NCBI GenBank assembly: GCA_003427395.1
Contig: BFEA01000011.1
Span: 1,002,809 to 1,025,308, forward strand
Length of the DNA: 22,500 nt
Reading direction: 5' to 3'
From: Chara braunii
Taxonomy: Eukaryota; Streptophyta; Charophyceae; Charales; Characeae
Position 1 is the first letter of the stretch. Every line of letters begins with the position of its first letter. Shown in pieces: positions 1 to 9,856 of this stretch. A model generated the notes under the pieces. That model saw only the letters and a program-made list of their open reading frames with translations, made no database searches and had not been told where the DNA came from. The position numbers and the translations under genes were made by a program.

Positions 1-154
1 GGGGGGGGGGGGAGGAACATAGAGGGAGAGAGAGAGAGAAGCTTGTAAGCTATAGGCCGTAAAGTGGAAGAGGAAGGCGGGGTTGTCAGAGATAAGCGGG
101 GAAGAGGAGAAGTCGGCCAAGGGGTCGCCACGGGGCAAGGAGTAGAGCACGCAC
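1..154 (-). other. TAB2 intron (5' part) running off the window edge
   Basis: The donor GTGCGT at 154-149 (minus strand) follows the TAB2 exon. The rest read on minus is pyrimidine-rich, with a (CT)n stretch at about 25-40 and a run of 12 C ending at position 1. No continuation of the TAB2 protein (expected SQMQ-like start) is found here, so this is intron. The homopolymer at the edge may also mark an assembly break. Confidence 0.6.
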
Positions 155-408
155 CGGAAGAACCGAATCTTCGTGGGTTTCTGCACGGTAAAGTCCCTCA
201 TCACTCTCGAAATAGCGTCTTTTAGATTGGCGCTATTGATTTTGTTGTTGGGGAAATATTCGGCATATTCCAGCATCCGGGTCTTGTCACATACGACCAG
301 CTCCCATAATCTCTTCCCCCTTGCGTCTAGAATGGGCCTGGAGCAAAAATCTAATTCCCATTCGGTAATGCCCTCCAAAAGCCGCCCTTGAGCTGCGTCA
401 TCCACCAT
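155..408 (-). CDS. TAB2: TAB2/ATAB2-like chloroplast translation factor, N-terminal exon (partial)
   Basis: Read on the minus strand from an ATG at 408, 84 full codons plus two bases are open, ending at a donor site (TTCCG^GTGCGT, junction 155/154). The peptide contains EWELDFCSRPILDARGK, LWELVVCD, EYFPNNKINSANLKDAI and KPTKIRFFR. I recognise these, in this order and spacing, as the conserved N-terminal part of the Tab2/Atab2 family (DUF1092). Family members are plastid RNA-binding proteins needed for translation of photosystem mRNAs (psaB in Chlamydomonas; PSI and PSII subunits in Arabidopsis). The exon stops inside an Arg codon directly after RFF, where the family normally continues with SQMQ; the later exons, including the family's C-terminal part, lie beyond the left edge. 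No transit peptide follows this ATG. The same frame stays open well upstream (basic, Ala/Ser/Arg-rich, with a SASASA stretch), so the true start is probably in this extension or in an upstream exon. Family sure, exact start unsure. Confidence 0.86.
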
Positions 409-770
409 CACTCCACTCGCAGACGCAGACGCAGACGCTTCGTCGCGCTCTGCTGCAGCCTTCCGCTGCGCCGACCTTAAGCGAATGCGCGCGCATGGCG
501 CCCGACCACCTCCGCAGCCAAAACCCGCAGGCGCTGGCTTCCGCGGCGAAGTAATACCGACAGCCACCGAAGAGATCCCCAGCCTAACATCCCGGTCCGG
601 CTGTCGATGCTGCCATCCCACAAAGACAACACCTCCTCCTCCTCCTCCTCTTCCCCCTCCTCCCGCTTCTCCTCCTCTGTGGCAAGTGCGAAGCAACCTG
701 GCCCACCTCAGTCGTCCCCCGCTTCGCTTCCCGAAGTTACCTGACGATGGAGAAGTTGATGACGTGCCGG
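409..770 (-). other. Open, GC-rich extension upstream of the TAB2 ATG (candidate transit-peptide or 5'UTR region)
   Basis: In the TAB2 frame on the minus strand no stop occurs from 408 back to at least about 900, but no in-frame ATG is seen either. The predicted peptide near the ATG is basic and small-residue rich (CARIRLRSAQRK, then ERDEASASAS from an ACGCAG hexanucleotide repeat at 420-438), which is what plastid transit peptides look like. A strong donor-like TCAG^GTAACT lies at 741/740 on minus, so an upstream exon spliced to an acceptor around 420-480 is possible. A (CTC)n stretch at 632-665 reads as poly-Gly in this frame. Whether this is coding, intron or 5'UTR is not settled by sequence alone. 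Confidence 0.4.
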
Positions 771-986
771 CATCGTCCCGCCCCCGACGACCGAGCAATG
801 ACCCCGCCGACCCCGACACCGACGATGATTCCGTTCCGCTCCCGACTGCACCTGGCCAAGTCGGGGCCGGTGAACCCGTCGCGCTGGTCTGACATTCTGA
901 AATCGCTACAACTCCTGACGCCGCCGCTCGACAAGTTGCACCACGACCGAGAATCGACGTCGCGCTTCCCGCTCCACATGCAACTA

Positions 987-990
<4 letters not shown>

Positions 991-1046
<56 letters not shown>
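991..1046 (+). repeat. (CT)n microsatellite with a short TG tail
   Basis: An uninterrupted CT dinucleotide run of about 56 bp is followed by TCGTGTGTGTGTCTG. It lies upstream of TAB2 and would be a GA tract on that gene's strand. Long Arg-Glu or Ser-Leu open frames here are microsatellite translations. Confidence 0.95.
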
Positions 1047-1050
<4 letters not shown>

Positions 1051-1201
1051 GTGTGTGTCTGCCCGTTTGCACCGCTCGCCGCACACACGAGCCCAACTGT
1101 AAGATAAGGCAAACTTGAGGCAGGCAGACGGGGCAGGGTACGGGAGTGCCTGCGAGAGAAGTCGATCCGAGGTAAAAACGAGCGGCGAGGAGGCGGGGAG
1201 A

Positions 1202-1229
1202 AGAGAGAGAGAGTGAGAGAGAGAGAGAG
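1202..1229 (+). repeat. (GA)n microsatellite
   Basis: A GA dinucleotide run with one GTGA interruption, of opposite polarity to the CT run 150 bp to the left, so the two could pair as a loose stem. Confidence 0.85.
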
Positions 1230-1750
1230 GACGAGGAGGAACGCAAGACGCCAAACGGTAGCGAGGCGATTTGCGGCCGTTTCTCTGTATGCTCGCACAC
1301 CGTGCGCCTCCCTCCGTTGAGTAGGACGCGCCGCAGGAGCGCCGATCGTTCACCAGTGCACGTGGCCTTCTGCCAACGTGGCACCGTGCCAAAATCTAAG
1401 GGATGCGATGGGTGAATGGCGAGGTACGACGGAACACAACGACCTTCCGGCAAAAGCAGCATTACCTCCTTCGACCAGGTCCCGTCCTATCCTGCGAACC
1501 AGATCCTGGCCCTGTGATCGCCCTTCCTTTGGGAGACGGCGCGGAAACGAACTACCAACAAGCGAGGAGAGAAATATACCCCACAAGAGGAGAGCAAAAG
1601 GGGTTGTTCCCGCGGGATTCGCGCCAAGTCAAATTAGCCAAACCATGACAGTTCAGGTCCCACAGTCCTATGGTGGCTATCTCCGATCGACATCTTGCAT
1701 CAGCCAATCCGCATTCGCCTGAACCCAATCGCACAGGGCGCCTACCGCCG
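1230..1750. other. GC-rich region upstream of TAB2, no gene recognised
   Basis: Several overlapping open frames on both strands, none with a recognisable domain. Position suggests promoter or 5'UTR of the minus-strand TAB2 gene. A TATATTTC on minus at about 1572-1579 is a possible TATA element but cannot be distinguished from chance. Confidence 0.3.
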
Positions 1751-1776
1751 CCAGGTCATCCTCTCGCCGCCTTCGT

Positions 1777-1800
1777 TAGAATAGCCAATAGCCAATAGCC
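1777..1800 (+). promoter_or_regulatory. Triple AATAGCC tract with two CCAAT boxes
   Basis: AATAGCC is repeated three times in tandem, creating two CCAAT motifs seven bases apart. CCAAT boxes are orientation-independent NF-Y sites and this one lies upstream of TAB2, but about 1.4 kb from its ATG. Function is inferred only. Confidence 0.3.
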
Positions 1801-2245
1801 CATTCCATGTTTTTCGATATGTTAGGGGATATCTGCTGAGAAAATTTCATATCTCCATAACCTGTGGGTTCCGACGCCTCCTGCTCTTATCCCCCCTTGC
1901 TTTCCTTGTCCGTAAGCTACGCTCACTGCCTCTGTTCAATCTGGGGGCAGCAGTCCGGTTCCTGTCCACGGGCAAGTTGTCAAACATTACAACACACCCT
2001 TGACACACATGGTCGCTCGGTTCGAACACTCGCGTCACAAGGGACAGCTTGTGGATTCTATCCTGATCGACCCTCAGCCTGACCTGCAAATGCTCAGGTT
2101 GTTGTCCGCTGACATCCCATGTAGTAATCCCCATGTGGCAGCAAGCAGGGTAGTTCAGTTGAGCGTTGTTCTATTATCTCCACGTCAACCTACTACCTCT
2201 CCTGGGGATGCTTGCTGTTACCATTGTACTTGTGCCCATCACAAG
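1801..2245. other. Anonymous sequence
   Basis: Mixed-composition sequence with no repeat, RNA gene or recognisable coding domain that I can support. Short overlapping frames on both strands look random. Confidence 0.4.
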
Positions 2246-2250
2246 TCTTC

Positions 2251-2332
2251 AGGGGGTTAGGGGGTTAGGGGTGCAGTAGTAGAGCCCCCCTTGGGGGGGG
2301 AACAGATTTGGGGGGGGAACAGATTTGGGGGG
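2251..2332 (+). repeat. G-run cluster: TTAGGGGG repeats and GGGGGGAACAGATTT duplication
   Basis: Runs of 5, 5 and 4 G are separated by TTA (2252-2271), close to but not the same as the plant telomere repeat TTTAGGG. After CCCCCC at 2285-2290 come G runs at 2293-2300, 2310-2317 and 2327-2332 separated by AACAGATTT. The stretch has at least two intramolecular G-quadruplex possibilities plus a C-run able to pair with a G-run. Confidence 0.75.
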
Positions 2333-2510
2333 CGGACAGAAAGTAGAGGACCTTTGGGGGAGGAGAGTCATCTTACTTACCCAGCAAGATTGGGGAATTT
2401 TGGGATGGATGCTTGTTCTTCTAGAGAAGGCTGGTGATTACATATGATTGATAATCTATGCACACCGTAGATAGAACAGGGGATGCAGCGTTTCGTAGCC
2501 GTGCTGGTTG

Positions 2511-2584
2511 CAAAATGTATGTCGGGCTTAGCACATTGCAAAACAAAGATAAAGATCAATATTTCCAAAATGTATGTCGGGCTT
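2511..2584 (+). repeat. 19-bp direct repeat (CAAAATGTATGTCGGGCTT), 55 bp apart
   Basis: The same 19-mer occurs at 2511-2529 and 2566-2584. The bases between do not otherwise repeat. Possibly a remnant of a tandem duplication. Confidence 0.8.
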
Positions 2585-2929
2585 CCGAAATAGGGGAGAG
2601 CGGAAGTTTTTGCAAAATTGAGGGTTGGAGTTCAAAATTTTCAAAAGAGGCGGGGTGTTCCACCAGCATGACCTTTGTCAGATCAACCTGAGGATCCATC
2701 ATCGAATGGTGGAGGAGGCGGGGGAATAGGGACGTGAAGGTTTTCCGGTATCAGCCCCGCAGCACGACTCTTCTTCATTAATAGCACCACACCTTGGTAA
2801 CCCAAAGCCAACCAGCTCCATAAGTACGATGTCAAGTGCATCAGTCCCACAGAGGGGACCCTTTCGGCCGCGTCACGCAGGATTGGCAAAAATTTGGGAC
2901 GCAATCAAAGGAGCAGCAATGCTGCTCCG

Positions 2930-3160
2930 GCCGAGTGCGCCAGGTATACCTCCCTCGAGTCCCTACGACAGGATAGGACCCCACTGGGTAAAACTTACCT
3001 CTACCCACGACAATTGTCACCATAATTTAGGTGGGCGTATCCTCGCTGAGCTATTGACCCACACACGAAAACTTTTACATGCAATCATGTAGATAGACCA
3101 GTCGAGGGCGTTTCTCATGCGTTGTAGCATAAAGGATATGCGCGGTTAATGTGACCCGTT
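2930..3160 (+). repeat. Diverged segmental repeat, copy A
   Basis: Pairs with copy B about 620 bp downstream. Shared landmarks in order: a GTATACCTC/TTATACCTCTC element, a CAGG..AGGAT/AGAATAAGG stretch, GTAMAACTTAC followed by ACCTCTACC, ACCCACA then GAAAACTTTT, TGCAATC followed by AGWAGRCC, and GTTGTAGCATA. No protein domain recognised; the 87-aa frame across it is not conserved in copy B. Confidence 0.6.
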
Positions 3161-3374
3161 ACGTGGGGCGTCGATCTCTCATGTGTGGCCTTACATCGGA
3201 GGACACCCAAACTTGACCACACACCACATAATTAACAATATCACTAACTCAGATTACGCACTTATGCATAATCCGTTCGTAAATATTTGGACCCATAACT
3301 CATGTTGCATGCGAGCAATAGTGTGCGGCTCGCACGAAAACGAAGAACGATCGTGAGAACGAAGCCACAAGAAT

Positions 3375-3432
3375 AACGAACGTATGAATGAACTCATAAC
3401 AAGAACGAACGTACGAATGAACCCATAATACT
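3375..3432 (+). repeat. 29-bp tandem duplication
   Basis: AACGAACGTATGAATGAACT at 3375 recurs as AACGAACGTACGAATGAACC at 3404, each followed by CATAA. Two copies only. Confidence 0.75.
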
Positions 3433-3551
3433 TAATCATGCGTAATTACGTTGTCGGACGCAGCGGTCTTACAACTTGCAGTAAGTGTCTGACCTCACAG
3501 TCGTGTCACGAAGAAGTAAGCTATTGTGTTGAGCCAAGAGATACCACTCCA

Positions 3552-3785
3552 ACCGTGCGCGTCAATTATACCTCTCGCGGCTCTCTGCCATAGAATAAGG
3601 TTCCTCAGGGTACAACTTACTTACCTCTACCTGAGGGTCTCTCACCACCCTGAGGTAGGTGTATCTCTACTCAGTTACCAACCCACATGAGAAGATTTTT
3701 ACTTGCAATCGTAGAAGTAGGCCGACAGGGAACGTTTGCTCGATCGTTGTAGCATAGGCATACGCGTGGTAGAGCGCCTAAGATT
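3552..3785 (+). repeat. Diverged segmental repeat, copy B
   Basis: Matches copy A through the same ordered landmarks. It carries an extra near-palindrome (TACCTGAGGGT ... ACCCTGAGGTA, about 3629-3657) that is much weaker in copy A. This suggests unequal decay of a common ancestor. Confidence 0.6.
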
Positions 3786-4895
3786 GACATATATATGTTT
3801 CGGTCATCACGGGGCTAATCTCCCTAACCGATTTACAATTCAGGTCGAGTTGACTGACGAATTTTGTGCATGCAACGTTTTAATTTTATTACTCTTAACC
3901 CTTAAGTTATTCGTGTTATACAAACCATGGCCAAACAATGCACATTTAATATATAGATTTTAAGGATTGAAACCAAACTCAAAAAAATATTTTTACATTT
4001 TTACACAAGCAAAGACAGACATAAAAATGCATGAAACATTAACTTGTTTGAAGAAAACAAACATAGGTTCTCGGCCTTTTAGTCATATATCAAAAATCAA
4101 GATAGACTCGTAGTCTTTCAATAAAATATAAAATGTACAAGGTTATTGGTTTCGCTGATCATTGTAATATGTTTAACATTAAGAAAGAGTACGGTTGAGT
4201 TTTCAAATGAAATGTGCAAAGTTACAATATCGTTGAAGTGTCTTAATCAAGACCCAGATGAGCATAAGTCTGTTAATATGGGTTACATTGTGAATAACAC
4301 ATGGATAGTCGTTTTACTAACCTCCAAACAAAAACAAAACACATTTCACAATTCTAACAAAGTCAACTATTTGTTCACTTTCACCCGCATTGCACTCACA
4401 TTTCTAAACATTTGAGAACCAAACATCTCTTTTTGGACTTAGGCATTCAGTCTCATCTGATTTTAGTCATTCATAAAAAAATTTTGACCGACCACATACC
4501 CTTTAGACAATGACAGAAAAATCAACAATGCACTATGACAGAAAAATCAACAATGCCCTTTAGTGCAGAGATCAATACAAAGCGTGGGTGTCGAAGGTGA
4601 GTGAAGGTTGAGTTGGTAAACGGACATGTTACCATAAGGCAACAACATGTAGTCTTATATAAACTTACAATGAGTCCTCTTGGAATAATTTTTTAATTGA
4701 GGTGACATTCAATTACACACAGGTCAACACGGCCTCAACAACCCCTTGCTATAGGTATGACTACATATGAAGTTCAGTAATCAGAACTTCAAATCTAACG
4801 GAGGACAACTTCCTCTAAATAAGTAATCTCTTGAGTTCCCTATCTGATCGTTTCTTGAAAGATAGTTATCTGATTCAAGCGATATAAGGAACTTC
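3786..4895. other. AT-rich anonymous region
   Basis: About 1.1 kb of AT-rich sequence. The only structure I see is a 25-bp tandem duplication of ATGACAGAAAAATCAACAATG (starts 4510 and 4535). The 89-aa frame at 4146-4415 has no recognisable domain and a composition like the surrounding noncoding DNA. Confidence 0.5.
4510..4559 (+). repeat. 25-bp tandem duplication
   Basis: ATGACAGAAAAATCAACAATG with a short linker occurs twice in succession. CCCTTTAG lies on both sides (4499 and 4556), so the duplicated block is itself bracketed by a short direct repeat. Confidence 0.8.
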
Positions 4896-4899
4896 ATAG

Positions 4900-7030
4900 T
4901 CTAATGAGACTAAAAGTAAGTAAGCAATATGAAGACCCTCAATGTAACCTTCATCCTACCACTTATCCTGAGACGAGTCAATATTGACTCAGTCGAGCAG
5001 TAGTACGACTCACACTCGAGTCTCTATCATGCCGCTTTGATTAACCTATACTTAGAAAAACAAAAGAAAATTTACACTGGAGTATCTCTCTTTTCTTGTT
5101 TCGGTCATTTTTAGTTATAGCACACGCAAGTAGTAAATTGACTCGCACTGGAGTGTCATACCACTTGTTCAATACCAGACAATCTACGCCAAAACACGTA
5201 GTCAGATGACTCACACTGAAGTATCTTACTACCTTTTCAACATCATTAAGTCCACATACATATGAACAGTAGGATAACTACAGACAAAATAATATATATA
5301 TATATACATATATATATATATTTTAAACAAGTAATAGGATAAACCACACTACAATATCGCACTACCTTTCAATACTAAACAAACAGTAAGACAACTCACA
5401 CTAGAGTACCCCACTATTTGTTTAGTTTTTAGCAGATAAACAAAAAATGGTGTAGATTATTAGTTAGTAACAGGATGACCTACACGGAAGCCTCCGACTC
5501 CCTCTCAACGCAGTCTAGCTTCACCTCACTAGAGTATTATATTACCATTCAATGTTAAACAAGCATATTTGTAGGTAAACAAATAGGAAATAAGCAGTAG
5601 GATGACTCACACTACAGTATACTTTTAATTCTTAGACACTATTTAGTTTAGATTCAAGTAAGTAATATGATGACCATCAATAGAGTCTCCTACTACCTTT
5701 GGAATACAGTACATACTGATTTCAAACAAGTAATAGGGTTACCCTCTCTAGAGTATCCTACTACCAGTTCGGTGTCAAACAAACAAATTATATGTAAGCA
5801 TATAGAAAACAAGCAGTAGGATGATTCTCCTTGCAGAATCCTACCAGTTTTTCACTACCACTTATTCAAGATTCAAGTGGATAATAGGATGACCCTCACC
5901 GAAACCCCCCCACGACCTCTTGAATAATGCGTATTCTAATTTCAAACAAGTAAGAATATGACCTTCACTGGTGTATCCTACTAACCGTTTGATATTAAAC
6001 AAGCCAATTAAATGTAAATAGACAGACAAAGAAGCAGTATGATGACTCACACTACAGCATCCTACTACTTTTTCAATATGAATTAGTTTAAATTCAAGTT
6101 CCTAATAAGAAGACCCTCACATGAGTATCCTAATACCACTTGAACCTTGTGCAGTCTAACTTAGACGAATAATAAGATGACCCTTATTGGAGTATCCTAC
6201 TACTGGTTCAATGTTAGTCAAATAGGTTGCATGTAAACAAGCGGTAAACAATCAGACTTTACATATATATTTACTCGTTAAACACACTCAAGCAAGCAGT
6301 ACGATAACTCGCACTAGAGTATCCTACTACTATGAATTCTCACAATTCCTATCATTTTTTAATGTCAATCAAACAAGGGTTAAACAAGTAATAGAACGAC
6401 CCACACTGGAGCCTCCTACTACCAGTTTAACATGAAGGCGAGCAGTAAAATGACTCATACTGAAAAGATTCCGCTAGTCGCCTGCTTTAAGATTGTCGTT
6501 TATATACTTAGATACATATGTGTAAACAATCTGCACACATTCAAACGGGATGATGACTCACACTGCAGTTCTCATCCCTCTTGTCCAATATCACGCAAAG
6601 CACATTTAACACTATGCCAAATGAGTAATAGAATAACATTCTACTACTCTATCAATTTTTATAAATACTAAGCAACCATACGTTCAAATAAATAGTAGGG
6701 TAGCTCACACTGCAGCATCTCACCACCCCTCAATATTCATTCATTACAGTATCAAACAAGTAGTAGGGCGACCCTCACTGGAGTACTCGACTACCCTTCG
6801 AAACTGATTAAACTAAGGTCAAACAAGTTATAGGACGACCCTCATTGAAGCTTCTTACTACCGATTCGATACCAGGGAAATAATCTTCACGAACAATATG
6901 CATATGGACAAAAAGTAGGATAAGTCACACATGAGCATCCCACTATTTGTTCGTTACTTGAAGATGTAAGTACACACAAGCGGTGAGCCAACTCATACCG
7001 GAGTCTCTATCCCACCACTTTTTTCGCAAT
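4900..7030 (+). repeat. Hairpin-unit satellite array (about 28 degenerate units) with a 3-unit higher-order repeat
   Basis: The consensus unit is GTAGTAGGATGACTCACACT followed by GGAGTATCCTACTACC. Its ends (GTAGTAGGAT / ATCCTACTAC) are complementary and enclose a loop near GACTCACACTGGAGT. Linkers of 25-70 bp are rich in TTCAAT and AAACAAG. Units are recognisable at about 5000, 5135, 5200, 5330, 5393, 5467, 5594, 5660, 5725, 5813, 5880, 5947, 6034, 6100, 6170, 6296, 6390, 6442, 6545, 6625, 6690, 6755, 6820, 6905 and 6980. Between 5594 and 6296 a trimer repeats: the GCAGTAGGATGACTCACAC type recurs at 5594, 5813 and 6034 (219 and 221 bp) with two CCCTCA-type units in between each time. No coding frame crosses it. 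Confidence 0.85.
5289..5322 (+). repeat. (AT)n microsatellite inside the hairpin array
   Basis: AT dinucleotides with one ACAT interruption replace the right half of a hairpin unit at 5266, so the run probably expanded within or inserted into that unit. Confidence 0.85.
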
Positions 7031-8999
7031 CCGAAGCAACTATGTTATTTTTCAGTGCCCTTAACATTCATTTCTTCCTTCAGGCTCAACTGTCCAAAAG
7101 TTAAGCTTGTTATTGCAGTAGTCCGATATCCAAACTAGTTCGCCACTTCAGTTAGGTCAACTGCTGAAGTTTGAACCTCCCCCGTTCCTTTCCCTTTTCA
7201 CCTCTACAACTCCCCTCTTGTTCACCATCTTTGTCGTTGTTCCTCACGCGGTCAGTAGTGGAACATATGTTGCTTCACAATAGACAAATAAACTAATAGT
7301 AATATTAATAACAATAAATAGTAATAAATAACATTGATATTAATAATAATAATCATTACAATAATATTAATAGCAAGAACAGTAATAGTAAAATATCAAT
7401 GAATGCGTACAATTTTTGATCTGATACTGTCACGTTGAGGTGCCTGTTCGTTTTGGGGAGTTTGATCATGCCATATAGCTCATATGACACTATCCCTGGT
7501 CTGTGTCCTCTTTTTGTCCCTCTATTTCCCCTTCTCATTTTCCTCATGCTTTCTCCATATGTCTTTTTTCATTCTTCCTGCTGTCTCTTTTCTCCTCTCT
7601 TTCCTCTACCTTCGCCTTTTACCCGCCCGTCCTCCCGTCTAGATGCTTAATGTTCATTTGGATTAGCTCCAGACCAACATGAGTGAACCCAGTCATGGTT
7701 CTTGCCAAGCATGATGTTCGCATACACGTATTCGATTGTGTTAGCGATCAGATCAAAACGAATGGTAAAGGCGAGAGAATAATAATAACAATAATAATAT
7801 TAATAACAATAAAAATAATAACTAACAATAATAAATCCTAAATAATAATAATAATGATAACAATGCCTGAAAAGTGATAGAAAACGATAAACAAAAAACC
7901 AAATTGCAACATCACATTGCAGACCAGATAGTCGTGTATCAGGTAGAATGCAACATGTACAAACAACATACACTAAATACAATCCAAATAAGAGTAATGC
8001 ACTCAACTTATATGTCAATGTCAACCTCAATTCGCCATCGTCAACAATGTATCCAATGTCGTCCTTCTCTCTAGTGCCCAATAGTGTACCTACTAGTACT
8101 ACTTGGCACCTATGCTAGCCTACATTCCATGAGGATACAACAAAAAAACACTCAATCAGAAGCGTGGTGTGCATGATGATGTCTCTCACGCAGACCACCG
8201 CACACACATACCTCTTCTCCTCCTTGCATTTCCTCTTCCTTTCCACATTCACGTTCTTTTTCCGATTGTAGCCTTGCTCGTCCTTTACCCTTTTGCGCAC
8301 TCCCGTTCTTATCACCTGTCTGTGCACTCTATTTTCTTTTTCTCCCTCCTTCCCGTCTTCCTTCATCCTCACCCATCTCCTTCCTTCTCTGACATTCATC
8401 ATCTCTCCTTCCTTCCGTGTTCTTCTTCCTCCCTCACCATCTCTCCCTCTTTCTTTTGCGCACGTCCGAGCGCACCTGGCCGTATTTGTGGTTCAATCAG
8501 AATAGAACAATAATAAAAATAAAACTAATAAATAAATAAAAGAGAACCTTCTCTGCAGCAAAGTGACTATGATGGCGGACATGATCAACGTGCAGTTTTT
8601 TCCATATGTAACTGACATTCATCACGATCCAATTACGAACAATTATAAGTGCACATGTAATCAATAATACATCAATAATACTAATAATAATTGGAAAAAA
8701 ATAAAAATTATTCAAGCTAAGTTTCTAGTCCTGTATAAGCGAGTACGAGGAACTCACAGTTCGGGGGATGTTGGTTTCCGTTTCTCGCCTTGCGCTTTAT
8801 TGTAATATGATCGTTATGGCGATCGACCATGATAGAGTGCAGAGGCACCATCTAAGGTCTGTACAAGAACCTACTTCACCTAGACTCATGCTCCTACTAG
8901 CCCCAAGTAAACGCATGTTCTTCTTTCTCTTCTTTTGTCATCGTCATCACCTTCGTCTTGCTTACCCCTTCCTACTACGTCTCCTGACACTTTCTCCTT

Positions 9000-9054
<55 letters not shown>

Positions 9055-9850
9055 GCACACACACACACATACACACACACACACGATTTCCTCCTTACAC
9101 GCTCATTTAATCTCGTGCTCACACTTTCGACATGTGCTCACTTATTATACTGCATACGCATTTCCCTTTTGGTATCCTCTGCGCGCCTGCATTTACCTCT
9201 CCCTTGCTGCTTTCTTCCACTTACCGCTACTGCTTAATCCGTTACTTATGAACCTACCCTGTATCTTAAGCAGATTCATGACACTTGAAATACACGTAAA
9301 TGAGATGCCCATTGCCCCTACCTACCGCCCTCACGGCCACATGAAAATGACTAACTCCAAAAGGGTCAACGACAATGAAAGGACACTGTACCAACCTACC
9401 TCTAGTCGACTCTGTGAAATGACTTGCGTGATGTAGAATAAGAGAGAAAGTTATGACACAAATATTATTCACTTAGGTACGTGTTCTTACTCGACCTTCG
9501 TTCTCCTTCCTTGTCTCCCAACGTCTTCTTCTTTCCTTCGTTTCTTACTTCTCCTTATGCTCTTACTTTGTTGTCTTCTTCCTTTCCTCTATTTTCTTTA
9601 TGTCGCCTGCTCAAAAGGTTCTGTGCGCAACTATAGTCGATCATGCAAATGTTGTGATAATTCTGGACAGGGCAGAATGCACCTGACCTCAATCAATTCT
9701 AAATTCATCCAAAATGAAGCAGAGAAAAACATAATAATAAGAAAAATAAACAAAAACAAACGAACGAACTTTTTCTCTTCTCGCTCTGTTCTTATGCATT
9801 TTCTCCTCATGACGGTCCTTTTTCTCCTATCTCACTCTCATTCACCTCCT
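7031..9850. other. Alternating AAT-rich and pyrimidine-rich blocks, no gene recognised
   Basis: AAT/AAC-type blocks at about 7280-7400, 7780-7865, 8505-8540 with 8640-8715, and 9725-9765 alternate with plus-strand pyrimidine (CTTCC/CTCTTT) blocks at about 7165-7245, 7490-7640, 8195-8500, 8915-9085, 9480-9600 and 9775-9860. Predicted peptides in this stretch are Leu/Ser/Pro or Arg/Glu low complexity that follows from composition. The alternation repeats several times at roughly 500-700 bp, which may reflect a badly eroded tandem repeat. Confidence 0.45.
9001..9085 (+). repeat. Compound (CT)n(CA)n microsatellite
   Basis: CT dinucleotides run to about 9036 and pass directly into CA dinucleotides with a few CG/TA variants to 9084. 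Same order and strand as the compound tract at 20368-20680. Confidence 0.95.
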
Positions 9851-9856
9851 TCTTCC

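Noticed and set aside
737-1462. 241-aa minus-strand open frame upstream of TAB2.
   Set aside because: It depends on the (CT)n and (GA)n tracts (Arg-Glu and Ser-Leu runs), lacks any recognisable domain, and is in a different frame from the TAB2 exon. Its end near 741 could still belong to a leader exon, noted under TAB2.
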